Assembly (NCBI RefSeq): GCF_003173575.1
Contig: NZ_QGNY01000001.1
Span: 682,001 to 746,000, forward strand
Length of the DNA stretch: 64,000 bases
Direction: 5' to 3'
From: Pedobacter paludis
GTDB taxonomy: Bacteria; Bacteroidota; Bacteroidia; Sphingobacteriales; Sphingobacteriaceae
Under the pieces are notes generated by a model. That model saw only the letters and a list, made by a program, of their open reading frames with translations, had not been told where the DNA came from and made no database searches. Both the position numbers and the translations under genes were made by a program. Below, in pieces: positions 24,088-33,974 of the stretch; the stretch's first letter is position 1; every line of letters begins with the position of its first letter.

Positions 24088-24999
24088 ATGAGTAAGTCAG
24101 AATCCATAGAAGAATTTTATCAAAAGAAATTTGATTTTTTGCCAGACAGTTTGCAAAAAGACATCGGACATTTTAATGTTTTTAGAATGGAAGATTGTAT
24201 TGGTGACGATAAGCCACCAATGAGTTACAGCAGAAGAGATTACTATAAAATCGCCTTAAACCGAGGTCATAACATATATCACTATGCAGATAAAAGTGTT
24301 GAAATTAATGGTACGGCATTGATGTTTTTTAATCCGCTAGTGCCATACACCTGGGAGTTGGCAAGTGGAAAAATGAGTGACGTTAGAGGTTTTTTCTGCA
24401 TTTTTACCGAAGCTTTTTTTACCGAAAAAATTAGAGGTAATATTGGCGATTTGCCCATGTTTGCAGTTGGAGGAAAACCCGCATATGTTTTAAACGAAGA
24501 ACAAGATGCCCATGTATCGCTCGTTTTTTCGAAAATGCTTGATGAAATCAACAGCGATTACATTTATAAGTACGACTTGCTTAGAAACTACATTACTGAA
24601 ATTACACACTTTGCACTTAAAACAAATCCTTCTGAAGTTTTATACAAACATCCAGACGCAAATTCTAGAATTACATCTGTTTTTACCGAACTTTTAGAAC
24701 GACAGTTCCCTATTGAAAATCCAGCTCAAAGATTCACAATGCGCTCTGCTAAAGATTACGCTTCGCAGCTTTCAGTACATGTAAACCACCTTAACCGAGC
24801 GATTAAAGAAACTACGGGAAGAACAACAACACATTATATTACGGAACGTTTATTAAGCGAGGCTAAGGCTCTACTTAAGCATACAGATTGGAATATCTCT
24901 GAAATCGGGTACTGTTTGGGCTTTGAGGAACCTACCCATTTTAATAACTTTTTCAAAAAATTAACCAACCACACACCTACTTCTTATCGAATTGTTTGA
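24088..24999 (+). CDS. AraC family transcriptional regulator
   Basis: A 303-residue regulator with an N-terminal cupin-like sensor region (about 30-170: SYSRRDYYKIALNRGHNIYH, then VEINGTALMFFNPLVPYTWE) and a C-terminal double helix-turn-helix (about 215-300): YASQLSVHVNHLNRAIKETT for the first HTH and WNISEIGYCLGFEEPTHFNN with FFKKLTNHTPTSYR for the second. It is immediately followed by two SDR genes on the same strand, which are its most likely targets. AraC-SDR pairs of this kind are common in Bacteroidota. The ligand is unknown. Confidence 0.93.
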   Translation: MSKSESIEEFYQKKFDFLPDSLQKDIGHFNVFRMEDCIGDDKPPMSYSRRDYYKIALNRGHNIYHYADKSVEINGTALMFFNPLVPYTWELASGKMSDVRGFFCIFTEAFFTEKIRGNIGDLPMFAVGGKPAYVLNEEQDAHVSLVFSKMLDEINSDYIYKYDLLRNYITEITHFALKTNPSEVLYKHPDANSRITSVFTELLERQFPIENPAQRFTMRSAKDYASQLSVHVNHLNRAIKETTGRTTTHYITERLLSEAKALLKHTDWNISEIGYCLGFEEPTHFNNFFKKLTNHTPTSYRIV

Positions 25000-25081
25000 A
25001 TTTCGTAATCATCAGTTTGATTCACGTAATAATAGATTTTAGTTTGTGATGTAATTTTGTTCTAACAAAAAGGATAAAATT

Positions 25082-25915
25082 ATGGGAATTAAAAAAGTTT
25101 GGTTTGTTACAGGTGCCTCTAAGGGATTAGGCCTTAGTTTAGTAAATCAATTATTAAAAGCCGGACAATCTGTTGCAGCAACATCCAGAAACATTAACGA
25201 TTTAACTAAAGCTGTAAATTCCAATTCGGAAAAATTTCTTCCATTAACTGTAAACCTAAGCGACGAATTAAGCGTAGAACATGCAATTAATGCTACCATA
25301 GCTCAATTCGGGAAAATAGATGTGATTATAAATAATGCAGGCTATGGCATTGGTGGAAGTATAGAAGAACTTACCGATGAAGAAACAAGACAGAGCTTTG
25401 ACGTTAATGTTTTCGGAACATTAAATGTAATTAGAAAAGCGAGCCCACATTTGCGAACTCAAGGTTCCGGCCACATTATCAACATTGCATCAATTGCCGG
25501 AATAGCTGGCGCAACGGGTTGGTCGGTGTATTCGGCTACCAAAGCAGCTGTAATTGCGCTATCTGAAGTTTTGGCCGAAGACGTTAAAGAATTTGGAATA
25601 AAAGTAACCGTTGTGGCGCCAGGCGCTTTTAGAACAAGTTTCCTTACCCAAGAATCTTTGGTACTTGCCAAAAACCCAATAGACGCTTATGAGGACGTTC
25701 GTGCTGTACATGCCAAATATTTAAAAATGGATGGCGAACAAGCAGGCGATCCGGAAAAAGCTGCAGCTGCAATGATTTCTTTGGCAAGCATGCCGAATCC
25801 CCCAATTCATTTATTATTAGGTAACGATGCTTTGGCGAGGGCGTCTGCGAAAACCGAAGCGCTCACAAAAGAATATCAGGATTGGAAAGCAATAACGATT
25901 TCGACTGATTTCTAA
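25082..25915 (+). CDS. Short-chain dehydrogenase/reductase, tandem paralogue 1
   Basis: A 277-residue classical SDR. The cofactor loop is TGASKGLGLSLVNQLL at residues 9-24, then VIINNAGYGIGG, INIASIAGIAGATG with the catalytic Ser region, and YSATKAAVIALSE with the Tyr-Lys pair. It shares the N-terminal KKVWFVTGASKGLGL and the C-terminal layout with the gene at 26057, so the two are a tandem duplication. An exact -7 box TAATTTTG (25053-25060) lies upstream. The substrate is not predictable; many such proteins reduce small carbonyls. Confidence 0.93.
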   Translation: MGIKKVWFVTGASKGLGLSLVNQLLKAGQSVAATSRNINDLTKAVNSNSEKFLPLTVNLSDELSVEHAINATIAQFGKIDVIINNAGYGIGGSIEELTDEETRQSFDVNVFGTLNVIRKASPHLRTQGSGHIINIASIAGIAGATGWSVYSATKAAVIALSEVLAEDVKEFGIKVTVVAPGAFRTSFLTQESLVLAKNPIDAYEDVRAVHAKYLKMDGEQAGDPEKAAAAMISLASMPNPPIHLLLGNDALARASAKTEALTKEYQDWKAITISTDF

Positions 25916-25921
25916 ACTACT

Positions 25922-26020
25922 CGTCATTGCGAGGCACGAAGCAATCTCTTCAACTATAATTCTTAGCTCGAGCATTAAGATTATAACGCAGTCGGTGATT
26001 TGGAACTTCGTGCCACGCAA
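25922..26020. repeat. Interspersed palindromic repeat, family A copy 2
   Basis: The left arm CGTCATTGCGAGGCACGAAG and the right arm CTTCGTGCC then ACGCAA enclose ~60 bases. It fills the gap between the two SDR paralogues and ends 36 bases before the second start codon. Confidence 0.85.
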
Positions 26021-26056
26021 CAACAAAAACTATTAACATTTAAAAAACAAAAAATC

Positions 26057-26908
26057 ATGGAAAATAAAAAAGTATGGTTTGTAACAGGCGCCTCAAAAGG
26101 CCTAGGATTAACATTAGTTAAAAAACTATTAAGCAAAGGAAATCGGGTTGCTGCAACTTCAAGAAGTGTAAACGATTTATCAAAAGCCGTTGGAGACAAT
26201 GATAACTTTTTGCCATTATCAGTAGATTTAATGAGCGAAGAAAGTGTAGAAACTGCTGTAAATAAAACAATTAGTAAATTCGGTCAAGTAGATGTTGTAG
26301 TAAACAATGCTGGCTATGGAATGATTGGCGCCCTTGAAGAATTAAGCGACCAAGAATCTCGTGAAAACTTTGATGTGAATGTATTTGGATCTTTAAATGT
26401 GATCAGAAAATTACTTCCGCAGATGAGGAAACAGCAATCAGGGCACATTTTCAACATCTCTTCAATCGGAGGCTTCTCTGGAAATTTTCCTGGTTTTGGA
26501 ATTTATTGCGCCACTAAATTTGCAGTTGCGGGTTTTACAGAATCGTTAGCTGCTGAGGTAAAATCATTTGGGATTAAAGCAACAGTTGTTGAGCCAGGTT
26601 ATTTCAGAACTGAGTTTTTAACTTCTGGTTCACTCGCTGTTCCAACAAATCCAATTGATGCTTATAAAGAGGTCCGCGATTCTCAAAACGCACATCAAAA
26701 TGATATTAACAATCAGCAACCCGGAGATCCAGCCAAGGGTTGTGATGTAATTATTGCAGCTGCTGAAAGTGAGCACCCGCCATTACACTTGTTTTTAGGT
26801 CCGGATGCTTATCACGTAGCAAATTTAAAGATTGCTGATGTGCAACAAGATATGGAAGCGTGGAAAGCTTTAGCAACTGCAACAAATTTTGATGAGGTCG
26901 AGGCTTAA
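26057..26908 (+). CDS. Short-chain dehydrogenase/reductase, tandem paralogue 2
   Basis: A 283-residue SDR paralogous to its upstream neighbour: KKVWFVTGASKGLGLTLVKK at the N-terminus, VVVNNAGYGMIGALEELSDQ, FNISSIGGFSGN with the Ser region and IYCATKFAVAGFTESL with Tyr-Lys. The frame is open from a TTG at 26000, inside the palindromic repeat, but alignment with the paralogue places the start at ATG 26057. The repeat between the copies presumably inserted after or during the duplication. The pair probably acts on related substrates under the AraC regulator. Confidence 0.93.
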   Translation: MENKKVWFVTGASKGLGLTLVKKLLSKGNRVAATSRSVNDLSKAVGDNDNFLPLSVDLMSEESVETAVNKTISKFGQVDVVVNNAGYGMIGALEELSDQESRENFDVNVFGSLNVIRKLLPQMRKQQSGHIFNISSIGGFSGNFPGFGIYCATKFAVAGFTESLAAEVKSFGIKATVVEPGYFRTEFLTSGSLAVPTNPIDAYKEVRDSQNAHQNDINNQQPGDPAKGCDVIIAAAESEHPPLHLFLGPDAYHVANLKIADVQQDMEAWKALATATNFDEVEA

Positions 26909-26918
26909 TCTGTATAAC

Positions 26919-27048
26919 GTTATTGCGAGGTACGAAGAATCTCCCACAAAGCAATAAAAACCTTAACGGCTCAAATATTTTGGTCGGGCATTATTTTAAT
27001 GAAAATGCGAACAAAAAGAGCGATTCTTCATTACATTCAGAATAACAA
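26919..27048. repeat. Degenerate palindromic repeat, family A copy 3
   Basis: It begins GTTATTGCGAGGTACGAAGA and ends with GAGCGATTCTTCATTACATT and a diverged arm. The left arm is recognisable but the right arm has drifted. It lies between the convergent SDR and thioredoxin-like genes. Confidence 0.6.
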
Positions 27049-27069
27049 TTACCTAAGAGGGATAAGCAA

Positions 27070-27675
27070 TTATCCCTTTTTCCATTTTATACTACAACCA
27101 ACCGCTTTAGTTAATGTGACAGCTGGTTTTTTACCTACTGATAAATCGCTGATGGCATTTTGAACATAATTAATTTTATCAGGGTTTTCGCCTTCTGCAT
27201 CATTATCAATAGCCCCGATATATTCTACAACATTTCCTTTTTCCGATTTACTGAGCACAAATACATGAGGAGTTTTTAAAGCACCGAACTGTTTCGTAAC
27301 GATATGGTTGGGGTCTAACAAATATGGAAAGCTAAAATTCTTTTCTTTAGCCAAAGCCTGCATTTTCTCAAAACTTTCATCAGGTACTGTACCTGCATCA
27401 TTAGGATTTATAGCAATAACGGGATAGCCTTTACTTGCATAAGCGCTATTTAGCGCTGAAACACGTTCCTGATATCCTTTAGCCACAGGACAAGTGTTGC
27501 AGGTAAAAACTACAATATATCCTTTGGCATCTTTGTAATCTGCGAGAGAGACGTTTTTCGAATTAACATTTTTCAAAGCGAAATCTTTAACTACATCACC
27601 AACTTTATAGCCTTCAGTTTGCGCAATGGCAAAGCCCGAAACCAGCATAAAACCAATTAGAAATAAATTTTTCAT
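27070..27675 (-). CDS. Exported AhpC/TSA-like thioredoxin-fold protein
   Basis: A 201-residue protein with a signal peptide (MKNLFLIGFMLVSGFAIAQ) and a redoxin domain: DFALKNVNSKNVSLADYKDA, then VVFTCNTCPVAKGYQERVSA, which carries the CxxC-like pair in the CNTCP form of one Bacteroidota redoxin subgroup, and ALKTPHVFVLSKSEKG with the cis-Pro. It probably acts in the periplasm as a thiol oxidoreductase. It follows another thioredoxin-fold gene by 6 bases on the same strand, so the two form an operon. Confidence 0.88.
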   Translation of the reverse strand: MKNLFLIGFMLVSGFAIAQTEGYKVGDVVKDFALKNVNSKNVSLADYKDAKGYIVVFTCNTCPVAKGYQERVSALNSAYASKGYPVIAINPNDAGTVPDESFEKMQALAKEKNFSFPYLLDPNHIVTKQFGALKTPHVFVLSKSEKGNVVEYIGAIDNDAEGENPDKINYVQNAISDLSVGKKPAVTLTKAVGCSIKWKKG

Positions 27676-27681
27676 AATAAT

Positions 27682-28149
27682 CTATTTTAAGTTTAACAAA
27701 GTGCTTTTCAGTTCCTCCTCAGTAAATTCCTTTTCATAAAATTGCCTTACCTTTTTATTCACAAACAAAGTTGCAGGTATTGCCCCCGACCATTTTTTGT
27801 CAATTCTTTCTATATACTGCTGTTGGTCTTGCTCATTTAAAAGGAAAACCTCTGCTTTGATGTTATTTTTTTTAACAAATGGAATAACTTCTTTTTGAAG
27901 TTTTGACTTAAAATCTAAACTTACAAGAAGAACTTTAACCGGCTTTTTTAAATTAGCCACCCGCAGTTTCTCAAAATTTGGCAATTCGGCAACGCAAGGC
28001 GAACACCAGGTTGCCCAAAAGTTTATTACATACGTTGTATCTTTTCCTTGCGCAATGCGTTTTTCCAAATCATCAAGCGTAAGCAACTTCACCTGTGCAC
28101 TACTCGAATAAGTAATTAAAGTTAAGCAGATTATAAAAAATATACGCAT
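27682..28149 (-). CDS. TlpA-like thiol-disulfide oxidoreductase, exported
   Basis: A 155-residue thioredoxin-fold protein with a signal peptide (MRIFFIICLTLITYSSSAQ) and the active site FWATWCSPCVAELPNFEKLR (CxxC) at about residues 50-56, followed by AIPATLFVNKK with the cis-Pro loop. TlpA proteins reduce periplasmic disulfides, for example in cytochrome c maturation. The frame is open to 28251, but ATG 28149 gives the clean signal peptide. It is translated just ahead of the AhpC/TSA-like gene. Confidence 0.88.
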   Translation of the reverse strand: MRIFFIICLTLITYSSSAQVKLLTLDDLEKRIAQGKDTTYVINFWATWCSPCVAELPNFEKLRVANLKKPVKVLLVSLDFKSKLQKEVIPFVKKNNIKAEVFLLNEQDQQQYIERIDKKWSGAIPATLFVNKKVRQFYEKEFTEEELKSTLLNLK

Positions 28150-28281
28150 GGTTTTATAACGAATATTATGAGGTTTTGGTTTGAAAATTATCTTTACAGT
28201 AAGATAAAGCAGACTGCGATGAAATGAATATAGAATAAGCTCTGCAATCATTAATTGCCGTTGGTTTCAACCAACGGAATA

Positions 28282-28779
28282 TTAATTAACAGAACCCGAT
28301 TTAACTAAAACCCTTTGATAAGCAGGTAAATTCAGATCATCAACAATTACACCTCTGTTGGTGCTTGCATGTACAAAAAAGCCATTATTCAGGTAAACGC
28401 CTACATGGTCAACATCATTTCCTCCAAAAGAGAAGAAAACCAAATCGCCCTCTTTTAAATTATCGATGCTTTTTTTATTCACGGCTTTGGCTTGATCGCG
28501 GGAAATTCGGGGTAATGTTACACCATAAATTTCTTTCTCTAACAAAAAAGTAAAACCAGAGCAATCAATTCCGTTTTTATCCAAACCACCAAAACGATAT
28601 TTTACACCTGTCCAATCGGTAATGAATTTATAAAGCTGTTTGCTTTTTAAATTTGCCATTGCATCAGCAGCTTTAGATGCCTTCGTATCACTTTTTACAG
28701 CATATTTTCTAGAACCACAAGCCGTTATAAGGAGTGAGAATATTAAAACTAGCCAAAAAGAATGTTTCGTTTTTATCAT
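28282..28779 (-). CDS. NlpC/P60-family lipoprotein (C40 cell-wall peptidase)
   Basis: A 165-residue lipoprotein. The signal ends in LLITACGS (lipobox Cys at about residue 21). The NlpC/P60 domain supplies the catalytic Cys in GIDCSGFTFLLE, the His in VDHVGVYLNNG and a third polar residue in FFVHASTNRG. It would cleave peptidoglycan stem peptides (D-Glu to diamino acid bond) at the cell wall. It stands between mutS and the thioredoxin-like operon on the same strand; co-transcription is possible but function is unrelated. Confidence 0.93.
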   Translation of the reverse strand: MIKTKHSFWLVLIFSLLITACGSRKYAVKSDTKASKAADAMANLKSKQLYKFITDWTGVKYRFGGLDKNGIDCSGFTFLLEKEIYGVTLPRISRDQAKAVNKKSIDNLKEGDLVFFSFGGNDVDHVGVYLNNGFFVHASTNRGVIVDDLNLPAYQRVLVKSGSVN

Positions 28780-28850
28780 TATGCTTCTTTTGCTTTGCCA
28801 GAAAAATCCCGTGTTAATGTATCTCCGTGGCAGATTTACACTGTAAAAAC

Positions 28851-31463
28851 CTAATTCTTAATCAATCTCTGAATTTCATCCAATTTAAGCAAAGCCTCTA
28901 CAGGTGTTAACGCATTTACATCTAAATTATTTAGTGTATCTCTAATTTTAACCAACACAGGATCATCAATTGCAAACATCTGTAACTGGTAAGCCTGATT
29001 TTGAACTTTCTTAATACTGTCCTTAATACTCTGTCCTTCAGTCCTATCAATTTCCAGTTTCTTTAAAATTTCGTTTGCTCTGCCAATTAATTTTGGTGGC
29101 ATACCAGCCATTTTTGCTACATGGATACCGAAACTATGCTCACTTCCACCGGGAACCAATTTCCTTAAGAAAATAACTTTATTGGACATTTCCTTAACTG
29201 AAACATTGAAGTTTTTAATGCGGGGCATGGTATTCGCCAGCTCATTTAATTCGTGATAGTGCGTGGCAAACAAAGTCTTTGGCCTAGATGTTGGATGCTG
29301 ATGCAAAAATTCTGCAATGGCCCAGGCAATCGAAATCCCATCGTAAGTGCTCGTTCCGCGACCGATTTCATCCAACAATATTAAACTGTTATCAGAAATG
29401 TTATTTAATATACTGGCCGTTTCATTCATTTCAACCATGAACGTACTTTCTCCAGAAGATATGTTATCAGATGCACCTACACGGGTAAAAATCTTATCTA
29501 CCAAACCCACATCAGCCGCTTTAGCAGGCACAAAACTTCCCATCTGCGCCATCAAGACAATTAAGGCGGTTTGTCTTAAAATTGCTGATTTACCTGCCAT
29601 ATTGGGGCCAGTAATCATGATGATTTGTTGCGAATCCGTATCCAGATAAACATCATTGGTGATGTACTCCTGCCCTACAGGCAATTGCTTTTCGATAACC
29701 GGATGGCGACCACCCTTAATATCGAGTACTTTTTCTTTATTTACACTAGGTTTAACATAGTGGTTTTTTTCTGCCAACTGAGCGAAACACAATAAACAAT
29801 CCAACTGAGCAATTAAAAATGAATCGAGCTGAATCGGTTTGATGTAACTTGCCGTTTCGTACATCAATTCATTATACAAACGGATTTCGATGGCCTGAAT
29901 CTTTTCCTCGGCACCTAAAATCTGTTCCTCATATTCCTTAAGTTCTGGAGTAATGTATCGCTCTGCGTTAACCAAAGTTTGCTTGCGGATCCAACCTTCG
30001 GGCACTTTATCCTTGTGCGTGTGGGTAACTTCTAAATAGTATCCAAAAACGTTGTTAAATGAAATTTTTAACGATGGGATTCCGGTTGCTTCAGCCTCGC
30101 GTTTTTGAATCTGCACCAAATAATCCTTACCCCCGAAAGCAATTTTCCGCAAGCGGTCTAAATCTTCATCAATTCCATCATTTATCACATTTCCTTTTAT
30201 CAATAAAGCCGGTGGTTCGGGCTGTAATTCTTTTTCAATCCTTTCTCGAATGGCCAAACATGGATTTAACTGATCAGCTATTTTAATTAGAAAGGGGTTT
30301 TTAGAGTTCGATGCAAGATTTTTAACCGCCTCAATATGCGTTAAAGCCCTTTTCAGCGCCACCAGTTCCCTCGGACCAACACGTTGCAAACCAACCTTGG
30401 AAATCAATCTTTCTAAATCACCAATCTGTTTAATATGCGTTAAAAATTCCTGCTGAAGATCTTCATGTTTAACAAAAAAATCAACCATTCCTAATCGTTC
30501 TTCAATAGGCTTTAGCTCTTTTAATGGCATAATAATCCACTTTTGGAGCAAACGGGCGCCCATTGGGGTGCAGGTGTGATCCAAAATATCGAACAGCGTT
30601 ACAGCATTATCATTTGCAGAATTCACCAATTCCAGATTACGAATGGTAAAGCGGTCAAGCCACATATAACGGTCTTCCTCAATCCTACTAATGGAAGTTA
30701 TATGCTGCAAGTTTCTATGCTCGGTTTCTCCCAGATAGTGCAGTATAACGCCAGCAGCAATAATTCCGCTTTGTAAACGCTCAATTCCGAAACCTTTTAA
30801 TGATGTTACATCAAAATGTTTAGTTAAGGTTTCTTCGGCATAATCAGAAGTATAAGGCCACTCATCCAATCCAAAAGTGTAAAATCGATCACCAAATTGC
30901 TCTATAAAATTCTGGCGCTTAGATTTTTGAAGTATCACTTCCGTAGGCTTAAAACCCTGTAAAAGTTTATCAATGTAATCGCTATTTCCTTGGGCAATCA
31001 TAAATTCCCCTGTCGAAATATCTAAAAATGAAACCCCTAACTGGGTTTTATCAAAGAAAACAGAAGCTAAATAGTTGTTTGATTTTTGATTTAAAATATT
31101 ATCGCCATAGGCCACGCCCGGCGTTACCAATTCCGTTACCCCACGTTTAACAATCGTTTTGGTTGTCTTAGGATCTTCAAGCTGATCGCAAATGGCCACG
31201 CGTTGTCCTGCCCTTACCAATTTCGATAAATAATTATCTAAAGAATGATGGGGAAAACCAGCGAGCTCTAAAGCACCGCCATTTGGCCCAGTCCCTCTTC
31301 TTGTTAATACAATACCTAAAATCTGAGAAGTTTTTATGGCATCCTCACCAAAGGTTTCATAAAAATCTCCAACCCTAAAAAGTAAAAGTGCACCCGGATA
31401 CTTCGCTTTAATTGCGTTGTATTGTTGCATTAACGGGGTTTCTTTATTCGTGTCTTTAGCCAA
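28851..31463 (-). CDS. mutS: DNA mismatch repair protein MutS
   Basis: It recognises mismatches and recruits MutL. The 870-residue protein has the N-terminal mismatch-binding Phe motif ([17 protein letters not shown]), the connector and lever domains, and the C-terminal ATPase with Walker [33 protein letters not shown], Walker [17 protein letters not shown] and FATHYHEL. The start codon is a TTG at 31463: the frame meets a TAA a few codons upstream and [20 protein letters not shown] matches the family N-terminus. No mutL is in the window. Confidence 0.98.
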   Translation of the reverse strand: MAKDTNKETPLMQQYNAIKAKYPGALLLFRVGDFYETFGEDAIKTSQILGIVLTRRGTGPNGGALELAGFPHHSLDNYLSKLVRAGQRVAICDQLEDPKTTKTIVKRGVTELVTPGVAYGDNILNQKSNNYLASVFFDKTQLGVSFLDISTGEFMIAQGNSDYIDKLLQGFKPTEVILQKSKRQNFIEQFGDRFYTFGLDEWPYTSDYAEETLTKHFDVTSLKGFGIERLQSGIIAAGVILHYLGETEHRNLQHITSISRIEEDRYMWLDRFTIRNLELVNSANDNAVTLFDILDHTCTPMGARLLQKWIIMPLKELKPIEERLGMVDFFVKHEDLQQEFLTHIKQIGDLERLISKVGLQRVGPRELVALKRALTHIEAVKNLASNSKNPFLIKIADQLNPCLAIRERIEKELQPEPPALLIKGNVINDGIDEDLDRLRKIAFGGKDYLVQIQKREAEATGIPSLKISFNNVFGYYLEVTHTHKDKVPEGWIRKQTLVNAERYITPELKEYEEQILGAEEKIQAIEIRLYNELMYETASYIKPIQLDSFLIAQLDCLLCFAQLAEKNHYVKPSVNKEKVLDIKGGRHPVIEKQLPVGQEYITNDVYLDTDSQQIIMITGPNMAGKSAILRQTALIVLMAQMGSFVPAKAADVGLVDKIFTRVGASDNISSGESTFMVEMNETASILNNISDNSLILLDEIGRGTSTYDGISIAWAIAEFLHQHPTSRPKTLFATHYHELNELANTMPRIKNFNVSVKEMSNKVIFLRKLVPGGSEHSFGIHVAKMAGMPPKLIGRANEILKKLEIDRTEGQSIKDSIKKVQNQAYQLQMFAIDDPVLVKIRDTLNNLDVNALTPVEALLKLDEIQRLIKN

Positions 31464-31814
31464 AACTGAAATTAATTTGCAAAAGCTATAAAGATAGCAC
31501 GATTACCCATTCTACCGACTGTTTTGTTGAAAAGTTGAAAGATTGTTATTTATTAATTGGATCATGGCCAATTGAACAGTTAACCGATTCTTGCAATTAA
31601 ACAGATAACCTATATCAGAAAACAAACGGTTCTGTACTTTTCGGATGCTACAGTCCTGCTATACACTTTACTTCGTTTCACTCCGTGCCCGTTCCTATCA
31701 GGTTTAAAATGAAAGTACCCTAATAACCAATCGCTTATAATTAAATGTAGATATCCAAAAACGTTTCTTAAGTCTATCTGTTACTCCAATATAATTTAAC
31801 CTAATATTTTTATC
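31464..31814. repeat. 351-bp divergent intergenic region with repeat fragments
   Basis: The space between mutS and the HPF gene has no ORF. It holds copy 2 of the short motif (TAACCGATTCTTGCAATT, 31581-31598). From about 31630 to 31707 lies GC-richer text (GCTACAGTCCTGCTATACAC, then CACTCCGTGCCCGTTCCTAT) that looks unlike the surrounding DNA and resembles a dispersed intergenic repeat I recall from other Bacteroidota. The two divergent promoters must lie here, but I cannot place them. Confidence 0.5.
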
Positions 31815-32129
31815 ATGACGATTCAACTGAATACCGACAAGAGTTTAACGATCCATCAAGAATACGAAGACAAGATACAAACTCAAATTACTGAAGCATT
31901 AAGCAGATTTAACGATTTAATAACAAGATTAGAAGTTCATTTATCTGATGAAAACGGCAATAAAGATGGCTTGGATGATAAACGTTGTTTGTTAGAAGCT
32001 AGAATTTCTGGAAAGGAACCAATAGCAGTCACCAATTTAGGCAATACTTACGATTTAGCCATTACAGGCGCCTTAACAAAGTTGAAAAGTAAACTGGACA
32101 CGATTGCAGGGAAATTAAAAACGCATTAA
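31815..32129 (+). CDS. HPF/RaiA-family ribosome-associated protein
   Basis: A 104-residue protein with the RaiA/HPF beta-alpha-beta layout: LTIHQEYEDKIQTQITEALS, then RLEVHLSDENGNKDGLDDKR, CLLEARISGKEPIAVTNLGN and TYDLAITGALTKLKSKLD. Family members bind the 30S decoding site and silence or dimerise ribosomes in stationary phase. It lacks the C-terminal extension of long HPF, so it could only be a short-form HPF/YfiA-like protein. It is the most diverged of the assignments around mutS, so some caution is due. Confidence 0.78.
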   Translation: MTIQLNTDKSLTIHQEYEDKIQTQITEALSRFNDLITRLEVHLSDENGNKDGLDDKRCLLEARISGKEPIAVTNLGNTYDLAITGALTKLKSKLDTIAGKLKTH

Positions 32130-32140
32130 AATTACAATTT

Positions 32141-32209
32141 TGTCACGTTGAGCTTGTCGAAACGCTTCAATATAACTTTGAAAAGTCCTTCGACAGGCTC
32201 AGAATGACA
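32141..32209. repeat. Interspersed palindromic repeat, family C
   Basis: TGTCACGTTGAGCTTGTCGA on the left and TCGACAGGCTCAGAATGACA on the right are imperfect complements separated by ~30 bases. It lies between the convergent HPF and Fic genes and could serve both as a bidirectional terminator. I recall nearly identical sequences dispersed in many bacterial genomes. Confidence 0.8.
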
Positions 32210-32249
32210 GATTTAATATGAAGCAACCCCTTTTATCGTAATTCCGATC

Positions 32250-33026
32250 TTAAATCGATTTTGGCAACATTAATAAAAATGGCAGAGCTTTTTTATAATC
32301 GAGTTCTTCATATTCCAAACCTAAAGCTCTTAAATTTTGGTAGTACCTAAGATGATTTTCGTAATACATCTTCTCAGATTGCATGAACCAAGCTTTTGCG
32401 CCTAATTTCTGAGCCAAAAACCATTTTTCAATTAATCTTCCCATACGGCCGTTTCCATCATTAAAAGGATGTATTTTCACAAAGACCAAATGAATCATGG
32501 AGGCAAAAAAGAAAACTTCTTTTATATTTAATTTTAAATAGAGCAAAATACTTAAATCGTTATAAAATTTTCCCATTTCTTCTTCAAGTTTGAACGGGGA
32601 AACTGCAAAATATTCTATACGTCCATCAGGAGTAGAAACATACATATTGCTCATTCTAAATTTTCCTTGGTAATTTTTGGCAACAATATGCTTACTTAAT
32701 AACCGATGAGCCGCTGAAAGATTTTCTTCGTTTAATAAATTTCCATTTGCAAAATCGTAAGCGGAATATAAATCATCAATTTTCTTTGTATAATCAGGTA
32801 AAAACTCAATCCCAAATCGTTTATGTTTTATATAAGAATCAAGCTCAATATCCTCACCCTCTATTTTGCTCGAATAAACTGAAGAAACTGAAGTATAAAA
32901 GCTGAATGCGCTTGTAGAAATTTCTGCATCCTGTAAGCCATCAAATTTCGCCTGCAAATCATCATCAACTTGCGAATAATAATCCTCAAGTAATTCTATA
33001 GGTATAATTTTCAGTTCATCAAGCAT
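32250..33026 (-). CDS. Fic-family protein (probable AMP transferase) with N-terminal inhibitory helix
   Basis: A 258-residue Fic protein that would attach AMP (or another nucleotide) to a hydroxyl side chain of a target protein. The active-site motif HPFNDGNGRMGR is intact, with the catalytic His. The N-terminal helix contains SSKIEG, fitting the (S/T)xxxE(G/N) inhibitory motif of class II Fic proteins, whose Glu blocks ATP. The flap region VSTPDGRIEYFAVSPFKLEE precedes the catalytic core. No toxin-antitoxin partner is next to it. The target is unknown. Confidence 0.92.
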   Translation of the reverse strand: MLDELKIIPIELLEDYYSQVDDDLQAKFDGLQDAEISTSAFSFYTSVSSVYSSKIEGEDIELDSYIKHKRFGIEFLPDYTKKIDDLYSAYDFANGNLLNEENLSAAHRLLSKHIVAKNYQGKFRMSNMYVSTPDGRIEYFAVSPFKLEEEMGKFYNDLSILLYLKLNIKEVFFFASMIHLVFVKIHPFNDGNGRMGRLIEKWFLAQKLGAKAWFMQSEKMYYENHLRYYQNLRALGLEYEELDYKKALPFLLMLPKSI

Positions 33027-33083
33027 TATTGCAAATAGATTTCAAGCTAATTTAGCATTAGATTTTGTAAAAAACTATTCCGT

Positions 33084-33809
33084 TTAAAGTTGCTTAATAT
33101 AACCTAAAAATAGTTGCAATGCCTTTTTTCGATCCTCCGTTACTTCAAATTGAAGCTTGTGATACAAATAATCTTCCAAATCGAAATTATTGGTTTTAGG
33201 TAAATCTTGTAAAACCTCATTTCTATGTGCTAAGCCAAACTTTAAAGCATCATTAAATTCATCTTTAAAGGCTTGTGAAATTTCTTTATTCGCCACCCAG
33301 GCAGCATACATAAATGGTAATCCGGTAAAGTTTTTCCACTCCTCACCCATATCATAAGCAAAAGCGTAGTCATCCTTTTTACCGAAAGTTCTATCACCTA
33401 TTAACACAATAGCATCAGCTTTTGCATTTGGATCGGTTGTAAACTCTACTTCCTGCTTCCAATAAAATTTAAGCAATACTTTGGCGAGATTATTCGAAGT
33501 TCTAGAATGGGAATCCAGTCTTAAGGTTTTGATTTCTTCAACGGGAACATCACTAAAAATGAATACTGAATTTACAGCACCATCGCTCCCGATACAATAA
33601 TCGGCAACAATATTGGCATTTGGAACTAAGGGAATTGCAGCTACAGGCATTAAACCTATATCTACCTGACCACTAATTACTTTAGCCGCACAATCTGATG
33701 GAATATCTAAACTTAAATCTATTTTGTTAATGATTTCGGAATGTTCTAAACCGTATATAAAAGCTTTGGTATTGGTGTAAGCAACAGCCGATATTTTTAT
33801 CTTATTCAA
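33084..33809 (-). CDS. mqnA: Chorismate dehydratase MqnA (futalosine menaquinone pathway)
   Basis: It converts chorismate to 3-[(1-carboxyvinyl)oxy]benzoate, the first step of the futalosine route to menaquinone. The 241-residue protein has the periplasmic-binding-like fold of MqnA: KISAVAYTNTKAFIYGLEHS, SGQVDIGLMPVAAIPLVPNA, LRLDSHSRTSNNLAKVLLK and GLPFMYAAWVANKEI. It lies on the same strand as mqnE, separated by a histidine phosphatase. MqnA's product is MqnE's substrate. Confidence 0.93.
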   Translation of the reverse strand: MNKIKISAVAYTNTKAFIYGLEHSEIINKIDLSLDIPSDCAAKVISGQVDIGLMPVAAIPLVPNANIVADYCIGSDGAVNSVFIFSDVPVEEIKTLRLDSHSRTSNNLAKVLLKFYWKQEVEFTTDPNAKADAIVLIGDRTFGKKDDYAFAYDMGEEWKNFTGLPFMYAAWVANKEISQAFKDEFNDALKFGLAHRNEVLQDLPKTNNFDLEDYLYHKLQFEVTEDRKKALQLFLGYIKQL

Positions 33810-33841
33810 TGGTATTATTTTAATGTTTTAAAGTATTTCCA

Positions 33842-33919
33842 TCATTGCGAGGCATGAAGCAATCTTAATGCGTTCGCTATTGCTATAGTTTAAGATTGCT
33901 TCTCTCCAATCAATGACGA
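33842..33919. repeat. Interspersed palindromic repeat, family A copy 4
   Basis: The left arm is TCATTGCGAGGCATGAAGCA and the right arm ends AAGATTGCTTCTCTCCAATC then AATGACGAG. It separates mqnA from the histidine phosphatase gene within a run of same-strand genes. Confidence 0.85.
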
Positions 33920-33974
33920 GTTGGTTAGGCATCCGTTTGCCATGGTTTGTGTCCTCAAAAACCATTAAAACGAA

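Noticed and set aside
26000..26056. TTG start for the second SDR inside the palindromic repeat
   Set aside because: The paralogue aligns from ATG 26057, and the extra residues come from repeat DNA.
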